A DNA stretch of 58,212 nt from Clostridium sp. CAG:288 (GCA_000437395.1 FR898168.1:30965-89176); one strand, 5' to 3'; positions 7,692 to 17,524 are shown, counted from the first letter of the stretch. Made by a program: numbers and translations. Notes: generated by a model not told the origin, from the letters alone.

Positions 7692-8724
7692 GTTCTTTAA
7701 GATGTCTTATCTTTGCTCCATCAACTTTTGTGAGCAAAGTTTTAATTGATTCTACTAATGATAAATAATCGTTTACATCGACAATTGCACTAGGAGAATG
7801 AATGCTTTCAGCAACTAAACACATCGTCAATGTTGGAACCCCTTCGCGAGTTAAGTGAATTGCTCCAGCATCAGTTCCACCTAAAGAAATATAATCTTGA
7901 TGTTTGATATTGTTTTCTTCAAACAATTCTTTTTCAAATTTAATTAATCTTGGGAATGAAACCATATTTCTATCAGCGTGTCTAATTAATACACCTTCGC
8001 CTCTATGACCATATTCTTTCATAGTTGGTGAAATATCGCAGACAATAGCTAAATCTGGATTAATTGCATAAGCTGCAGCTGTAGCACCACGAGTACCAAC
8101 TTCTTCTTGAGTAGTAAAGACAAAATATAAATTATAGTCAAATACATATTCAGAAACGTATTTGGCACACTTTAATAAGGCAGCACAACCAGCTCTATCA
8201 TCGATAGCTTTTCCTAAAACAGACTTGCCGTTAGCTATTTCATAAGCATCCTCATCAAAAACCATTGGATCAGCAATAGCAATACCTGCCTCTATAGCTT
8301 CTTCTTTGGAGTTAAAACCAAAGTCAAATATATATTCAGTTTGAGTAGCTACGTCTTTTAAATGTGGTGGAATACCACGAATCATGCCTTTATAAGTGTT
8401 ACCTGTGCTTGTTAAAACACGCATTCTAGTAGTTGGTAAAATATCTGGATTAATACCCCCTAAGGCATAACCTCTTAACGTTCCATCGTTACAGATTTCT
8501 TTTACCATGTAACCAACTTCATCCATGTGAGCAAAAAGAGCTAACGTTGGAGCGTTGCTTACTTTTGACTTCTTTAATGCTATTAGATTACCTAAAGCAT
8601 CGTGCTTAATTTCATAACCATATTTAACTAATTCTGGTTCTAAGTATCTTGCAACTCTATATTCTTGTCCTGATGGGCCAGTCAAATTTGCAAGTTCAAT
8701 TAATTCTTTTAATTCGTTATTCAT
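7684..8724 (-). CDS. M42 family metallo-aminopeptidase
   Basis: I set the start at the ATG at 8724 (MNNELKELIELANLTGPSGQE), which has GGGAG 8 bases upstream; the longer frame runs into trmB. The 346-residue enzyme has all di-metal ligand regions of the M42 (glutamyl aminopeptidase/endoglucanase-like) family: FAHMDEVGYM, AIDDRAGCA, TTQEEVGTRGA and a C-terminal SLGGTDAGAIH. These cytosolic enzymes trim N-terminal residues from peptides. With pepV in the same operon it suggests use of imported peptides. It overlaps trmB by 8 bases and ytpR by 8 bases. Confidence 0.92.
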   Translation of the reverse strand: MNNELKELIELANLTGPSGQEYRVARYLEPELVKYGYEIKHDALGNLIALKKSKVSNAPTLALFAHMDEVGYMVKEICNDGTLRGYALGGINPDILPTTRMRVLTSTGNTYKGMIRGIPPHLKDVATQTEYIFDFGFNSKEEAIEAGIAIADPMVFDEDAYEIANGKSVLGKAIDDRAGCAALLKCAKYVSEYVFDYNLYFVFTTQEEVGTRGATAAAYAINPDLAIVCDISPTMKEYGHRGEGVLIRHADRNMVSFPRLIKFEKELFEENNIKHQDYISLGGTDAGAIHLTREGVPTLTMCLVAESIHSPSAIVDVNDYLSLVESIKTLLTKVDGAKIRHLKEHD

Positions 8725-9352
8725 GTTTATCTCCCTTCGTTGCAATAATGCGGTGAATGGATTTACCAATTGCTCTAAACTTTTGTTCATATTCACTTTG
8801 AACATCATCAACATCAGTTTGTTCGTAATTGTCTATAAATTCAGCATCGAATTTTTGAAATTCTGTAAAGTATTCTTTTGATCCTTCATAATAAACGTCG
8901 TTATCGGACTTATAAAATAATGTACCACCTGTTTTTAAAATTCGATAATATTCATTAAGTTTTGTCGGATAAGTTAAACGGCGTTTGTTGTGTTTTTTCT
9001 TAGGCCAAGGATCGTTAAAATTCAAATATATTGCATCTAAGCTTTCATCTTTGATTGCTGGAAGTAACAACGCGATATCTGCATTTAAGAAATGAATATT
9101 ATTAGGCACTTTTTCAAGTGCTAAAAGCTTTTTTATTGCAATTGCAAATGCAGTGCGATTTATTTCTACGCCTAAGAAATTTATTTCTGGATGAGCCAAA
9201 GCTTTACCTATTAAGAATTCACCACAACCGCTACCTATTTCTAAAGCAGTAAACTGTGGTAAATTACCTTGTTCTATATCTTCTTTATTTAGGGCCAAAT
9301 TGCGATTATTGGCTAATAGTTCTTCAGCCCAAGATTTGTGTCTAAGTCTCAT
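8717..9352 (-). CDS. trmB: tRNA (guanine-N7)-methyltransferase
   Basis: The 211-residue SAM-dependent enzyme makes m7G46 in tRNA. The class I SAM-binding motif is at LEIGSGCGEFL (about residues 38-48). The family signature NFNDPWPKKKHNKRRL and the C-terminal SEYEQKFRAIGKSIHRI region confirm TrmB. Length is normal. It starts 3 bases after the stop of pepV and overlaps the next gene, so it is embedded in the coaX-ppi operon. Confidence 0.95.
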   Translation of the reverse strand: MRLRHKSWAEELLANNRNLALNKEDIEQGNLPQFTALEIGSGCGEFLIGKALAHPEINFLGVEINRTAFAIAIKKLLALEKVPNNIHFLNADIALLLPAIKDESLDAIYLNFNDPWPKKKHNKRRLTYPTKLNEYYRILKTGGTLFYKSDNDVYYEGSKEYFTEFQKFDAEFIDNYEQTDVDDVQSEYEQKFRAIGKSIHRIIATKGDKHE

Positions 9353-9355
9353 CTT

Positions 9356-10741
9356 TTAAGCCTTTTTAACTAATTTTGCTAAATTGACTATACCATGAGC
9401 ATAAATAGCAATCGAATTATAGAAATCATCTAAAGAAATATATTCTTCATTGTCGTGAATTCTATTATCTCTTCCTGGGAAAGCAGAACCAAAAGCTAAA
9501 GTGTTTTTACTTTCTTTAGCATATGTTCCACCGCCAATAGCTAATGGTTTAGAAGTATAATCGTGTGTTTCTTTTTGATAAGCGTCCATCAAAACTCTTA
9601 CCATATCTGATTCAGGATCGATAACCAAAGCTTCGGAAGAGCTTAACAATTTAACTTCTCCACCCATCTTTTCTGCGACATTATCGCAAGCATCTTGTGG
9701 ATTTATAGTTTCTGGAAGTCTCATATTAACGTAGAATGTTAATTTTTCTCCATCGTATTTGATTTTACCAATACAGTATGAAGAATCAGTAAAATTATCA
9801 GACTTATAATCACCACCGAAGCGTTTACCATCACCGTGGTGATATAAGTGGAATAGTGATCTTAATTCTGGAATATGTCTTAATCTAGCAATATAGTTAA
9901 GTAAATGCAAGCCAGCATTAGAACCAAACCATGGTAAAGATCCATGGCTTGCTTTACCTTTAAATGTTACAGTATGTCCTTCAATCTTAATGTTAGCTTG
10001 TGGATAGTTTTCTAAATAAATGTAACGAGCTTGTTCAAGTTTTTCAGTAGAAATGTCATCTAAAGTAATAGAAGCATCGGCTAAAACAATATTTAAAGCA
10101 TCTCCCCATTCAAATGGATTGGCTAAGCCTGGAATTTCAAATGTATGAGTATAGGTGCAAATTGCTTTTTCAGCATATATGAGTGGGAAATCTCCATCTG
10201 GAGTAAATCCATACTTTGGATATGGTTTATGCATAACGTTGAAATAATGTTCTAAGCATCTACTTCCTAATTCTTCGTTGCCACCGACGACCATTCTTAC
10301 TTTAAAGCCTTCAAGCTTTCCTTCATCTTTTAAAAGCTTCAAGGCATATAAAGCTGCAATAGCTGGGCCTTTATCATCTGAAGTTCCTCTACCATACATA
10401 TTGTCACCTTCAATTTGGGCGCCAAATGGTTCGTGAATCCAATCTTTTGAAACAGGTACGACATCAGCGTGAGCATAGATATCGATTAATTCACCTTCTC
10501 CATATGAGATTTCAGTACAGTAGTGATCACACCAATCGACATTAAAGCCTAATTTAATAGCTAAGTTTCCAACGTAGTCTAAGGCATCACGTACACCTTG
10601 ACCAAACGGCTTATCATCACTAACTGTACTCTCATCATTAACAGAGTTAATTTTGATAAAGTTAACTAATGATTCTAAAGCTTCTGGATAATACTTTTTA
10701 GCTAATTCGCTATAGGCAGTCTTTTGTGTAAACTCGTTCAT
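9356..10741 (-). CDS. pepV: Dipeptidase PepV (M20 family)
   Basis: The 461-residue cytosolic di-zinc dipeptidase cleaves dipeptides after oligopeptide uptake. Metal-binding motifs are visible: IYAHADVVPV, YGRGTSDDKGP (Asp bridging the metals), GGNEELGSR and a late His in the KPLAIGGGTYAKE region. The middle insertion (about residues 180-310) forms the lid typical of PepV. AAAGGAG precedes the ATG. The gene starts 4 bases after the ECF gene, part of the long operon. Confidence 0.95.
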   Translation of the reverse strand: MNEFTQKTAYSELAKKYYPEALESLVNFIKINSVNDESTVSDDKPFGQGVRDALDYVGNLAIKLGFNVDWCDHYCTEISYGEGELIDIYAHADVVPVSKDWIHEPFGAQIEGDNMYGRGTSDDKGPAIAALYALKLLKDEGKLEGFKVRMVVGGNEELGSRCLEHYFNVMHKPYPKYGFTPDGDFPLIYAEKAICTYTHTFEIPGLANPFEWGDALNIVLADASITLDDISTEKLEQARYIYLENYPQANIKIEGHTVTFKGKASHGSLPWFGSNAGLHLLNYIARLRHIPELRSLFHLYHHGDGKRFGGDYKSDNFTDSSYCIGKIKYDGEKLTFYVNMRLPETINPQDACDNVAEKMGGEVKLLSSSEALVIDPESDMVRVLMDAYQKETHDYTSKPLAIGGGTYAKESKNTLAFGSAFPGRDNRIHDNEEYISLDDFYNSIAIYAHGIVNLAKLVKKA

Positions 10742-10745
10742 AAGT

Positions 10746-11354
10746 TTATCTCCTTTCGATTTCTTTGACTTGAAAAATATTATTAAATAATGGTGTTAAA
10801 GCAAATGTTGCGAGTGGAGTTAATATAGCAGCAACAGCACATTCTGGCAAAGAGCTTGAAACGATAGTACCAGCTAATAAGACTCCAAATGTGTTTTCGA
10901 AAGCTTCTTCAATTTGATGGAAATAAATTAAAGCGAGCATGCTCATAAATAACATAGTGTGTATAAAAGTTAAAACGATAGAAGAGCCAAGAACTGTAGC
11001 ATATCTACCTGTCTTGTTTTTAATCTTTTTAACATACTCAAATACTAAACCAGCTAAAAATCCAAATATTACTCTTGGTAAAACTGAAATAAGTGGGTTA
11101 ATACAATAAGCATCTAAAGCACCATGAGGCGGGAATGTACATCTAATTAAAGACATAATGCCAAACATTAATCCATATAACCAACCACGTTTAATTCCAC
11201 CAAAATAAGCAAATATTAAAACTGGAACATGTAAGATTGTAATTGATAATGGTCCAACTGGTATAAAGCCCAAAAATGGTACCAAAGTTAATAATGCAAT
11301 AATTGCAAGTGCCATGGCATCAAAAGTGAGCCATCTAATTTTTTCATTTCTCAT
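10746..11354 (-). CDS. ECF transporter S component, probable pantothenate specificity
   Basis: The 202-residue protein has about six hydrophobic segments. Its first helix and loop (ALAIIALLTLVPFLGFIPVGPLSITILHVPVLI) are typical of substrate-binding S components of energy-coupling factor vitamin transporters. The shared EcfA/EcfT module is not in this window. It overlaps coaX by 4 bases; because coaX phosphorylates pantothenate, I infer the substrate is pantothenate (PanT-like) or a close precursor. That assignment rests on context only. The sequence cannot separate PanT from other S families with confidence. Confidence 0.75.
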   Translation of the reverse strand: MRNEKIRWLTFDAMALAIIALLTLVPFLGFIPVGPLSITILHVPVLIFAYFGGIKRGWLYGLMFGIMSLIRCTFPPHGALDAYCINPLISVLPRVIFGFLAGLVFEYVKKIKNKTGRYATVLGSSIVLTFIHTMLFMSMLALIYFHQIEEAFENTFGVLLAGTIVSSSLPECAVAAILTPLATFALTPLFNNIFQVKEIERR

Positions 11355-12109
11355 TTAAAATAAACCTCTCTAAAAATGTTAAATGCGCGACAAATACCCT
11401 TTATAATGTGATCTGGGTCATGCGCGAAGTTATTATACCCTATTTTCTCCATAGCTTGAACTAAAAAAGCACTAGCACCTCCAGTTAAGGTAACTTTTAC
11501 ATTTGGAAACTCTTTATTTATGAACTCTATATAGCTTTTTGCCATAAAAGCAGTGCCATAAATAGCTCCAGCGTTAACCGCCTCATCAGTTTTAAGAGAA
11601 TAAGGGTTACTAGGAACGACAATATTATAACTTTGTAATAAATCAGTATTTGAATCTAACATGTTACTACACATTGTGATTCCAGGAGATATTGCCCCAC
11701 CATAAAACTTTCTATTCTTATCTACAATTAAAAATTTTGTAGCCGTTCCACAGTCTATTATGAGTTGATTACCATTATAATCAGAACCGACAATATCTGC
11801 AAATAAATCGCTTCCTAAAATATCAATATTATCTATTTGATAATTATTCTTTAAAGCAAACTCTTTCATGATATTAGAATTTAAAGTATGTATCAAACAA
11901 TTGTATTTTTTAGACATATTAACTATAAAAGCTAAAGAATTACTATTTACACTTGAAACATATACTTCTTCATTAACATGTTCAGCAAATAATTTTTCTA
12001 ACTTTTTTATATCTATATCGTTTGAAATATTAAATTTATATCTTTTAGCATTATCTTTTTTTACAGCCAAAATCTTGGTAACGCTATTTCCAATATCTAT
12101 TACTAACAC
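11351..12109 (-). CDS. coaX: Type III pantothenate kinase
   Basis: The 252-residue cytosolic enzyme carries out the first step of coenzyme A synthesis (ATP plus pantothenate to 4'-phosphopantothenate). It belongs to the ASKHA fold: the N-terminal MLVIDIGNSVTK phosphate loop, DCGTATKFLIVDK and the GGAISPGI region are diagnostic. The start is a GTG with GGAAGG 8 bases upstream. It is the first gene of a seven-gene minus-strand operon and has an extended -10 promoter just upstream (12132-12137). Confidence 0.95.
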   Translation of the reverse strand: MLVIDIGNSVTKILAVKKDNAKRYKFNISNDIDIKKLEKLFAEHVNEEVYVSSVNSNSLAFIVNMSKKYNCLIHTLNSNIMKEFALKNNYQIDNIDILGSDLFADIVGSDYNGNQLIIDCGTATKFLIVDKNRKFYGGAISPGITMCSNMLDSNTDLLQSYNIVVPSNPYSLKTDEAVNAGAIYGTAFMAKSYIEFINKEFPNVKVTLTGGASAFLVQAMEKIGYNNFAHDPDHIIKGICRAFNIFREVYFK

Positions 12110-12131
12110 AAATACAACCTTCCTTAGCTCT

Positions 12132-12140
12132 ATTATACCA
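12132..12140 (-). promoter_or_regulatory. Extended -10 promoter of coaX operon
   Basis: The minus strand reads TGGTATAAT, an extended -10 element, about 22 bases before the GTG start. No good -35 is seen; a T8 run lies upstream instead. Confidence 0.55.
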
Positions 12141-12184
12141 AAAAAAATATGTAAGTTTAAATCATTAAATATCTAATACTAAGA

Positions 12185-12213
12185 TTGTTAATTTTAAATA
12201 AATAGAATATAAT
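12185..12213 (+). promoter_or_regulatory. Sigma-A promoter of B-repeat lipoprotein gene
   Basis: TTGTTA (12185-12190), a 17-bp spacer and perfect TATAAT (12208-12213) are followed by AAGGAGG at 12228-12234, 8 bases before the ATG. Confidence 0.75.
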
Positions 12214-12242
12214 TTAATATATATTTTAAGGAGGCGATTACA

Positions 12243-13898
12243 ATGAAGAAGTTTTTCATCAGTTTGGTTGCTCTATCAACATTAAGTTTACTTTCAAGTT
12301 GTGTTTCAACTCCAAAAAGAACAATTACTTTCGATACTAAAGGTGGAACAGAAGTCGACTCAATTTCAGGTGTTTCTGGTTCAAAAATAACGCAAAATAT
12401 TTCAACGACAAAAGAAGGCTATGTCTTCAAAGGTTGGTATACTAAAGAAGATTACACATCAACAAAAGTTGAACTTTCAACATATCCTTATGCCAATGTA
12501 ACTTTATATGCTAAATGGGCTAAAGAGATTACTGTTAACTTTGTAACAAATTTCACTGATGTAACTAAAGAAAGCCTAACTGAAGTTGAAGGTAACATAG
12601 TCAATTTAGGTGAAAATCCAACTCAGACAAACTACTATTTTGATGGTTGGTACTTAGATAGCGATTTTTCAACTCCATTTAATTTAGTTGAATATGGTGT
12701 TGACGATTTAACTTTATATGCTAAGTGGTCTAAATACCCTACTTTATATTTTGAAACAGGTATAGAAGGAGTTATTATTCCTGAAATAACCAAAGCCAAG
12801 GGCGATACACTTGATCCTATTGATAGCAATTGGATTCCTGAAGATCAAACAAGAAAATTTGTAGGGTGGTTTATAAAAGACACCGACACGCAATTCTACT
12901 TCACAAAAATGCCTGATGAAAATACAACAATTGTTGCTAAGTGGTCGTATCTTAGAACGATAACTTTCAATTCTGAAGGCGGAAGTAATGTAGTTGATAT
13001 TGTAGCGTTTAGCGGTGAATCAATAAGCGCTCCTATTGCTCCAACAAAAGCAAACTATTATTTAGGTGGTTGGTATACTGACTTATCAGACGATTCAACA
13101 AAATTTAGTTTTGATGTTATGCCAGATAGCGATATTACTCTTTACGCTAAATGGATCGATAATCCAGTTGTATCATATTACGATGCTTACGACAAAAATA
13201 ATCCTATCTTACTTTCTTCAGATTCAAAAATGCCAGGAACTAAAATAACAACCGATGGAATAAATCACGGAAATCACTCAAGTGATAATGCACTGTTCCT
13301 AGGTTGGTACACTAAAGAAACCGATAGTTCAGGTAACGATATTTATGTCAAATTTGTAGAAAATACTTTAATTTCAAAAGAAAATCTCAACCTCTATGCC
13401 TTATGGCAAGAACAAGTTGTTGTTAATTTTGAAGGTGCCAAGACGAATCAACAATCATACGATTTAACTGATGGATCAACAATATTAACTTCACCTGAAT
13501 TAGCTGATGATTCAAAATGGCTTGTCGGTTGGTACGAACAAATCGATAGTGCGACAAATAAACCTGTTGGAAATCCAATCTCGTTCCCTTTCACATCCGA
13601 TAAAAGTCTCACTTTATATCCATATGTAGTTAATAAAGTAACAATTTCCTTTGTTATCGGAGATTCAACCTACGATTTAATTGGTGGTGAATCCTTAAAA
13701 ATTAATTTAACAGATGATATTCAAAATGCTATTGAAACTTATAAAACAGCAAATAGCATTAAAAACTACGAGTGGAAAATAGTTGAAAATAACATTGAAA
13801 CTAGTACAGTTTTTGATCCAAAAGTCTTCCCTGATTCAAACTTAGTAGTTAAACTAGTTAATAAGGATACAGGTTTTAATCCAGATATCGAATTATAA
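12243..13898 (+). CDS. Surface lipoprotein with InlB B-type repeats
   Basis: The 551-residue protein has a lipoprotein signal (hydrophobic core then LLSSC, Cys about residue 20), so it is anchored outside the cell. The body holds five or six repeats of about 70 residues. Each has the pattern F-x-x-G-G (or variant), GY/NYY-x-x-GWY and an ending TLYAKW or similar, known as the Listeria-Bacteroides/InlB B-repeat. Repeats decay toward the C-terminus (YALW, then YPYV). Such repeats serve as spacers or adhesion modules. It is monocistronic, with a strong promoter and a strong terminator. The ligand is unknown. Confidence 0.85.
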   Translation: MKKFFISLVALSTLSLLSSCVSTPKRTITFDTKGGTEVDSISGVSGSKITQNISTTKEGYVFKGWYTKEDYTSTKVELSTYPYANVTLYAKWAKEITVNFVTNFTDVTKESLTEVEGNIVNLGENPTQTNYYFDGWYLDSDFSTPFNLVEYGVDDLTLYAKWSKYPTLYFETGIEGVIIPEITKAKGDTLDPIDSNWIPEDQTRKFVGWFIKDTDTQFYFTKMPDENTTIVAKWSYLRTITFNSEGGSNVVDIVAFSGESISAPIAPTKANYYLGGWYTDLSDDSTKFSFDVMPDSDITLYAKWIDNPVVSYYDAYDKNNPILLSSDSKMPGTKITTDGINHGNHSSDNALFLGWYTKETDSSGNDIYVKFVENTLISKENLNLYALWQEQVVVNFEGAKTNQQSYDLTDGSTILTSPELADDSKWLVGWYEQIDSATNKPVGNPISFPFTSDKSLTLYPYVVNKVTISFVIGDSTYDLIGGESLKINLTDDIQNAIETYKTANSIKNYEWKIVENNIETSTVFDPKVFPDSNLVVKLVNKDTGFNPDIEL

Positions 13899-13903
13899 AA
13901 ATT

Positions 13904-13936
13904 GCTCTATAGTGAAAAACTATAGAGCATATTTTT
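13904..13936 (+). terminator. Intrinsic terminator
   Basis: GCTCTATAGT (13904-13913) and ACTATAGAGC (13919-13928) form a 10-bp perfect stem with a GAAAA loop, then ATATTTTTT. The left flank is AT-rich, so it may also stop the opposing ABC operon. Confidence 0.85.
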
Positions 13937-15669
13937 TAATCTAATTTAAACTGGCTGTTATATAGATTATAATAGAAACCTTTTTTCTCTAATAATTGAT
14001 TGTGATTACCCATTTCAATTATATTGCCGTTATTCATAACAAGAATAATATCAGCATTTTTAATGGTTGAAAGTCTATGAGCAACAATGAATGAAGTTTT
14101 ACCTTCCATCAATTTGTTAAATGCTTCTTGTATTTTTATTTCTGTACGGGTATCAATTGAAGATGTAGCTTCATCTAAAATCAAAAGTGGTGGGTGAGTT
14201 AACATAATTCTACTAACGCATAACAATTGCTTTTGACCTTGAGATAAACCACCGCCATCTTCTTTAACAATAGTGTTAATTCCATCTTCAAGTTGGTTGA
14301 CAAAAGTCATACAGTGACATTCTTCTAAAGCTTTAATTACTTCTTCATCAGTAGCATCTTGTTTTCCCATCTTTACGTTATCTTTAATAGAAGTTTCTTT
14401 AAGCCATGTCTCTTGTAAAACCATACCGTAGTTGTTTCTTAATGAGTGCCTTGTAACTTCATTTATTTTATGTCCATCAATAGAAATTGAACCTGATTTT
14501 GGATCGTAGAATCTCATTAACAAATTAATAAGAGTAGTTTTACCGCAACCTGTTGGACCGACAATAGCAACTTTAGTACCTTTTTTAACATTTAGACAGA
14601 AGTCTGTAATAAGTGGTACTTCCTCAGTGTATTGGAAATAAACATGATCAATATCAAAATCGCCTTCAGCTTTTTGTAAAACATAAGTTCCATCAGCAAC
14701 TTCTTCTTTTTCTTCTAATAGCTCTTTTACTCTGCTAGTTGTTGCAAAAGAGTTTTGAAGTTCAGCGATAACTTCAGTAATTTCATTAAATGGTTTAGTA
14801 TAGTGGTTTACATAAAATAAGAAAGTAGATAATACACCAACTTTAATCGGATCAGGAGATAAACATAACATAGCACCAGTTAAAGCGACACCTGCATATA
14901 TTAGTGCGTTAATAAATCTTGTTGTTGGATTAACTATACTTGAGAAGAAGACCGCTTTAATACCAACTTTTTCAAGTTCATTATTCATTCCTTGAAGTTT
15001 AGCGTTGTTTTCTTTTTCCATTTGGAATGTTTGAACAACTTTTTCATTTGTAATCATTTCATTAATAAAGCCTGTTTGTTTGGCTTTAATAACAGATTGC
15101 TTTTTAAATAATGAATATGTGGATTTAGAGATGAATCTAGCAACAAATAATGGTAATGGAGTAAGTAAAATAACAACCAAGGCTATTTTATAGTTCATAC
15201 AAAGCATAATTGTTAAACATGCTATGATTGTTACAATGCTTGAGAACAATTGGTTAAAGCCCATGATTAAACCATCGCTAATTACTTCAACATCAGAAAT
15301 AATTCTATTAACAACTTGACCGACAGGTTGATTATCTAAATACTTTAATGGAAGAGTGTGAATTTTATTATTTAAATCTCTTCTTAAATCGCGTGTCATA
15401 GAAAAACATATCTTAGTGTTAATTATGCTAGCAAAATATTGTGTAAAACAAATTCCAACAATTGCAATTAAAATTATCAAGCAGTTTTGAACTATTTTCT
15501 CCATGTCAACTAAATTTTTTCCTAAAAGTAAATCGATAGACTTACCGACAATATACGGAACAAGTAAAGTTAATAAACTTGAAACAATAGCGCACAATAT
15601 CGATATTGCTAATAAAGGAAGATATTTTTTCAAATAAGTTAATAAGAATTTAAAATTACTCTTTTTCAT
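13936..15669 (-). CDS. Heterodimeric ABC exporter subunit, catalytic-site half
   Basis: The start is the ATG at 15669, with AGGAGG 10 bases upstream; a longer frame starting at 15690 contains that Shine-Dalgarno inside it. The 577-residue protein has a six-helix membrane domain (about residues 1-310) and an ATPase domain with Walker A GPTGCGKTT, signature LSQGQ, canonical Walker B LLILDEATSSID with the catalytic Glu, and switch His in VAHRLST. The partner gene, 1 base upstream, lacks these catalytic residues. The pair resembles BmrCD/LmrCD type IV multidrug exporters, with one consensus ATP site. The substrate is unknown. Confidence 0.93.
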   Translation of the reverse strand: MKKSNFKFLLTYLKKYLPLLAISILCAIVSSLLTLLVPYIVGKSIDLLLGKNLVDMEKIVQNCLIILIAIVGICFTQYFASIINTKICFSMTRDLRRDLNNKIHTLPLKYLDNQPVGQVVNRIISDVEVISDGLIMGFNQLFSSIVTIIACLTIMLCMNYKIALVVILLTPLPLFVARFISKSTYSLFKKQSVIKAKQTGFINEMITNEKVVQTFQMEKENNAKLQGMNNELEKVGIKAVFFSSIVNPTTRFINALIYAGVALTGAMLCLSPDPIKVGVLSTFLFYVNHYTKPFNEITEVIAELQNSFATTSRVKELLEEKEEVADGTYVLQKAEGDFDIDHVYFQYTEEVPLITDFCLNVKKGTKVAIVGPTGCGKTTLINLLMRFYDPKSGSISIDGHKINEVTRHSLRNNYGMVLQETWLKETSIKDNVKMGKQDATDEEVIKALEECHCMTFVNQLEDGINTIVKEDGGGLSQGQKQLLCVSRIMLTHPPLLILDEATSSIDTRTEIKIQEAFNKLMEGKTSFIVAHRLSTIKNADIILVMNNGNIIEMGNHNQLLEKKGFYYNLYNSQFKLD

Positions 15670-15670
15670 C

Positions 15671-17404
15671 TTACTTTTCCTCCTTTTCATATTGGCAATA
15701 GTGGATATCTTGATATAACTTGCAACGCTTTAATAACTCTTCATGAGTACCTTGATCGACAAGTTCTCCTTTGTCTAAAACAAGAATCTTATCACAGTTA
15801 ACTAAAGAAGAAGTACGTTGAGAAATAATGAATATAGTCATATCGTGAATTTCTTTAAGTTTCATTCTTAAATCTTTATCAGTTTTAAGATCTAAAGCTG
15901 AACTACTGTCATCTAAAATAAGAATTTTAGGATGTTTAACAAGCGCTCTAGCGATAGTTAATCTTTGCTTTTGACCACCTGAGAAGTTTCGACCATTTTG
16001 TTCAACTGGTTCATCTAAGCCTTTTGCTTTATGACTTATAATATCTTTTGATTGAGAGATTTCAATTGCATTTGCAATATCTTCATCTGTCGCATCTTTT
16101 TTACCCCAAAGTAAATTAGATCTAATTGTTCCTTCAAACAAAACTGCTTTTTGTGGTACTAAACCAATATCATTTCTTATTTCATCTAAAGAATATGAAT
16201 CGAGTCTTTGTCCTTTATAAATAATCTTTCCTTCAGTCGCATCATAGTTATGGCATAAAAGATTGATTAAAGTACTCTTACCAGCACCAGTTCCACCTAT
16301 AATACCAATTGTTTGGTTTTCTTCAGCTTTAAAGTTAATATTCTTTATAGCTGCTTTACCATCTTTATTATATTTGAAAGTGACATTATCAAAGTTAATA
16401 TAGTCGTCACTTGAAACACTTTCTTTTTCAGTAAATTTTAATGTCGATTTAACATTGAATAAAGCATTAATACGTTTAGAACATGCAATTGATTTTGAAA
16501 CGTTAATAATTAGATTAGCAAATTTGATTAATTCAATTAAAATGTAGTTCAAATAATTATAAAGTGAGAATACTTGGCCATCAGATAAATTTCCGTGATT
16601 AACTTTAATACCACCAAAATATAAGATGCAAATTACACCTATATTAATAACGACAATAGTTAAAGGATTCATCATACTAGAAATTTTACCTACAGCAATT
16701 TGTAATTTAGTAAAGTTTTGATTTTTATCCTCAAAGTCTCTAATTTGTTTTTCTTCACTTGTAAAAGCTCTTATTACTCTAACACCAGTTAAGTTTTCTC
16801 TTGTTTCTTTAGTTAAAGAGTCAAGCGATGTTTGAATTTTACTATATCTTGGTAATGTAAAGCGCATTATTAAAAATACGATTAAAGATAAAATTGGAAT
16901 GACAATTGCAAAGACAATAGCTATTTGGGCATCGACAATAAATGCCATTACTAAGGCACCTAATACAATAAAAGGAGATCTTAAGAAAAGTCGTAAGAAC
17001 ATATTAATACCACTTTGTATCTGGTTGACATCGCTTGTCATTCTTGTCAATAGAGTCGAGTTGCCTAAAGAATCTAAATCTCTATGTGAAAGAGTCTGAA
17101 CGTGTTCAAAAACACCTTGTCTTAATCTGCATGCATATTTATTTGCAACACTTGAAGAAAAATATTGGGCTGTTAATGAGAATATAAGTCCACAAACAGC
17201 TAAACCAATCAAGAGAATAAAGTGTGTAATAATGTAATTTTTATCGTTATTTTTTACACCTATATCCATAATATTAGAAACAACAAGAGGGACTAAAAGT
17301 TCAAATATTGCTTCTAATAATTTGAAAAACGGAGCTAAAAAAGAGCGCAGTTTTAACCCGCTAAAATACTCTAACATCTTGTTAGAACTTTTACTTTTTT
17401 TCAT
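15671..17404 (-). CDS. Heterodimeric ABC exporter subunit, degenerate-site half
   Basis: The 577-residue partner of the next gene has a membrane domain (about residues 15-320), Walker A GGTGAGKST and signature FSGGQKQR. Walker B ends LILDDSSSALD, with Asp replacing the catalytic Glu. The switch region is FIISQRTSS, with Gln replacing His. Those two changes mark the non-hydrolytic half-site, while its intact signature completes the active site of the partner. GAGG precedes the ATG. It is the first gene of a two-gene operon, and its promoter is in the region near 17410-17440. Confidence 0.93.
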   Translation of the reverse strand: MKKSKSSNKMLEYFSGLKLRSFLAPFFKLLEAIFELLVPLVVSNIMDIGVKNNDKNYIITHFILLIGLAVCGLIFSLTAQYFSSSVANKYACRLRQGVFEHVQTLSHRDLDSLGNSTLLTRMTSDVNQIQSGINMFLRLFLRSPFIVLGALVMAFIVDAQIAIVFAIVIPILSLIVFLIMRFTLPRYSKIQTSLDSLTKETRENLTGVRVIRAFTSEEKQIRDFEDKNQNFTKLQIAVGKISSMMNPLTIVVINIGVICILYFGGIKVNHGNLSDGQVFSLYNYLNYILIELIKFANLIINVSKSIACSKRINALFNVKSTLKFTEKESVSSDDYINFDNVTFKYNKDGKAAIKNINFKAEENQTIGIIGGTGAGKSTLINLLCHNYDATEGKIIYKGQRLDSYSLDEIRNDIGLVPQKAVLFEGTIRSNLLWGKKDATDEDIANAIEISQSKDIISHKAKGLDEPVEQNGRNFSGGQKQRLTIARALVKHPKILILDDSSSALDLKTDKDLRMKLKEIHDMTIFIISQRTSSLVNCDKILVLDKGELVDQGTHEELLKRCKLYQDIHYCQYEKEEK

Positions 17405-17462
17405 AAAAAACCTCGCAACTTTTATATTATACTTCTTAATTAAATCTTTTTCATTAAACTAC

Positions 17463-17509
17463 AAAATAAAAATGCACTTAAAACATTAAGCATTAAATAT
17501 TAAGTGCAT
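17463..17509 (-). terminator. Intrinsic terminator of secreted-protein operon
   Basis: On the minus strand, ATGCACTTAA (17509-17500) pairs with TTAAGTGCAT (17481-17472), followed by TTTTATTTT. It lies 16 bases after the stop of the DUF6273-like lipoprotein. Confidence 0.75.
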
Positions 17510-17524
17510 AATTAAATATAACTT

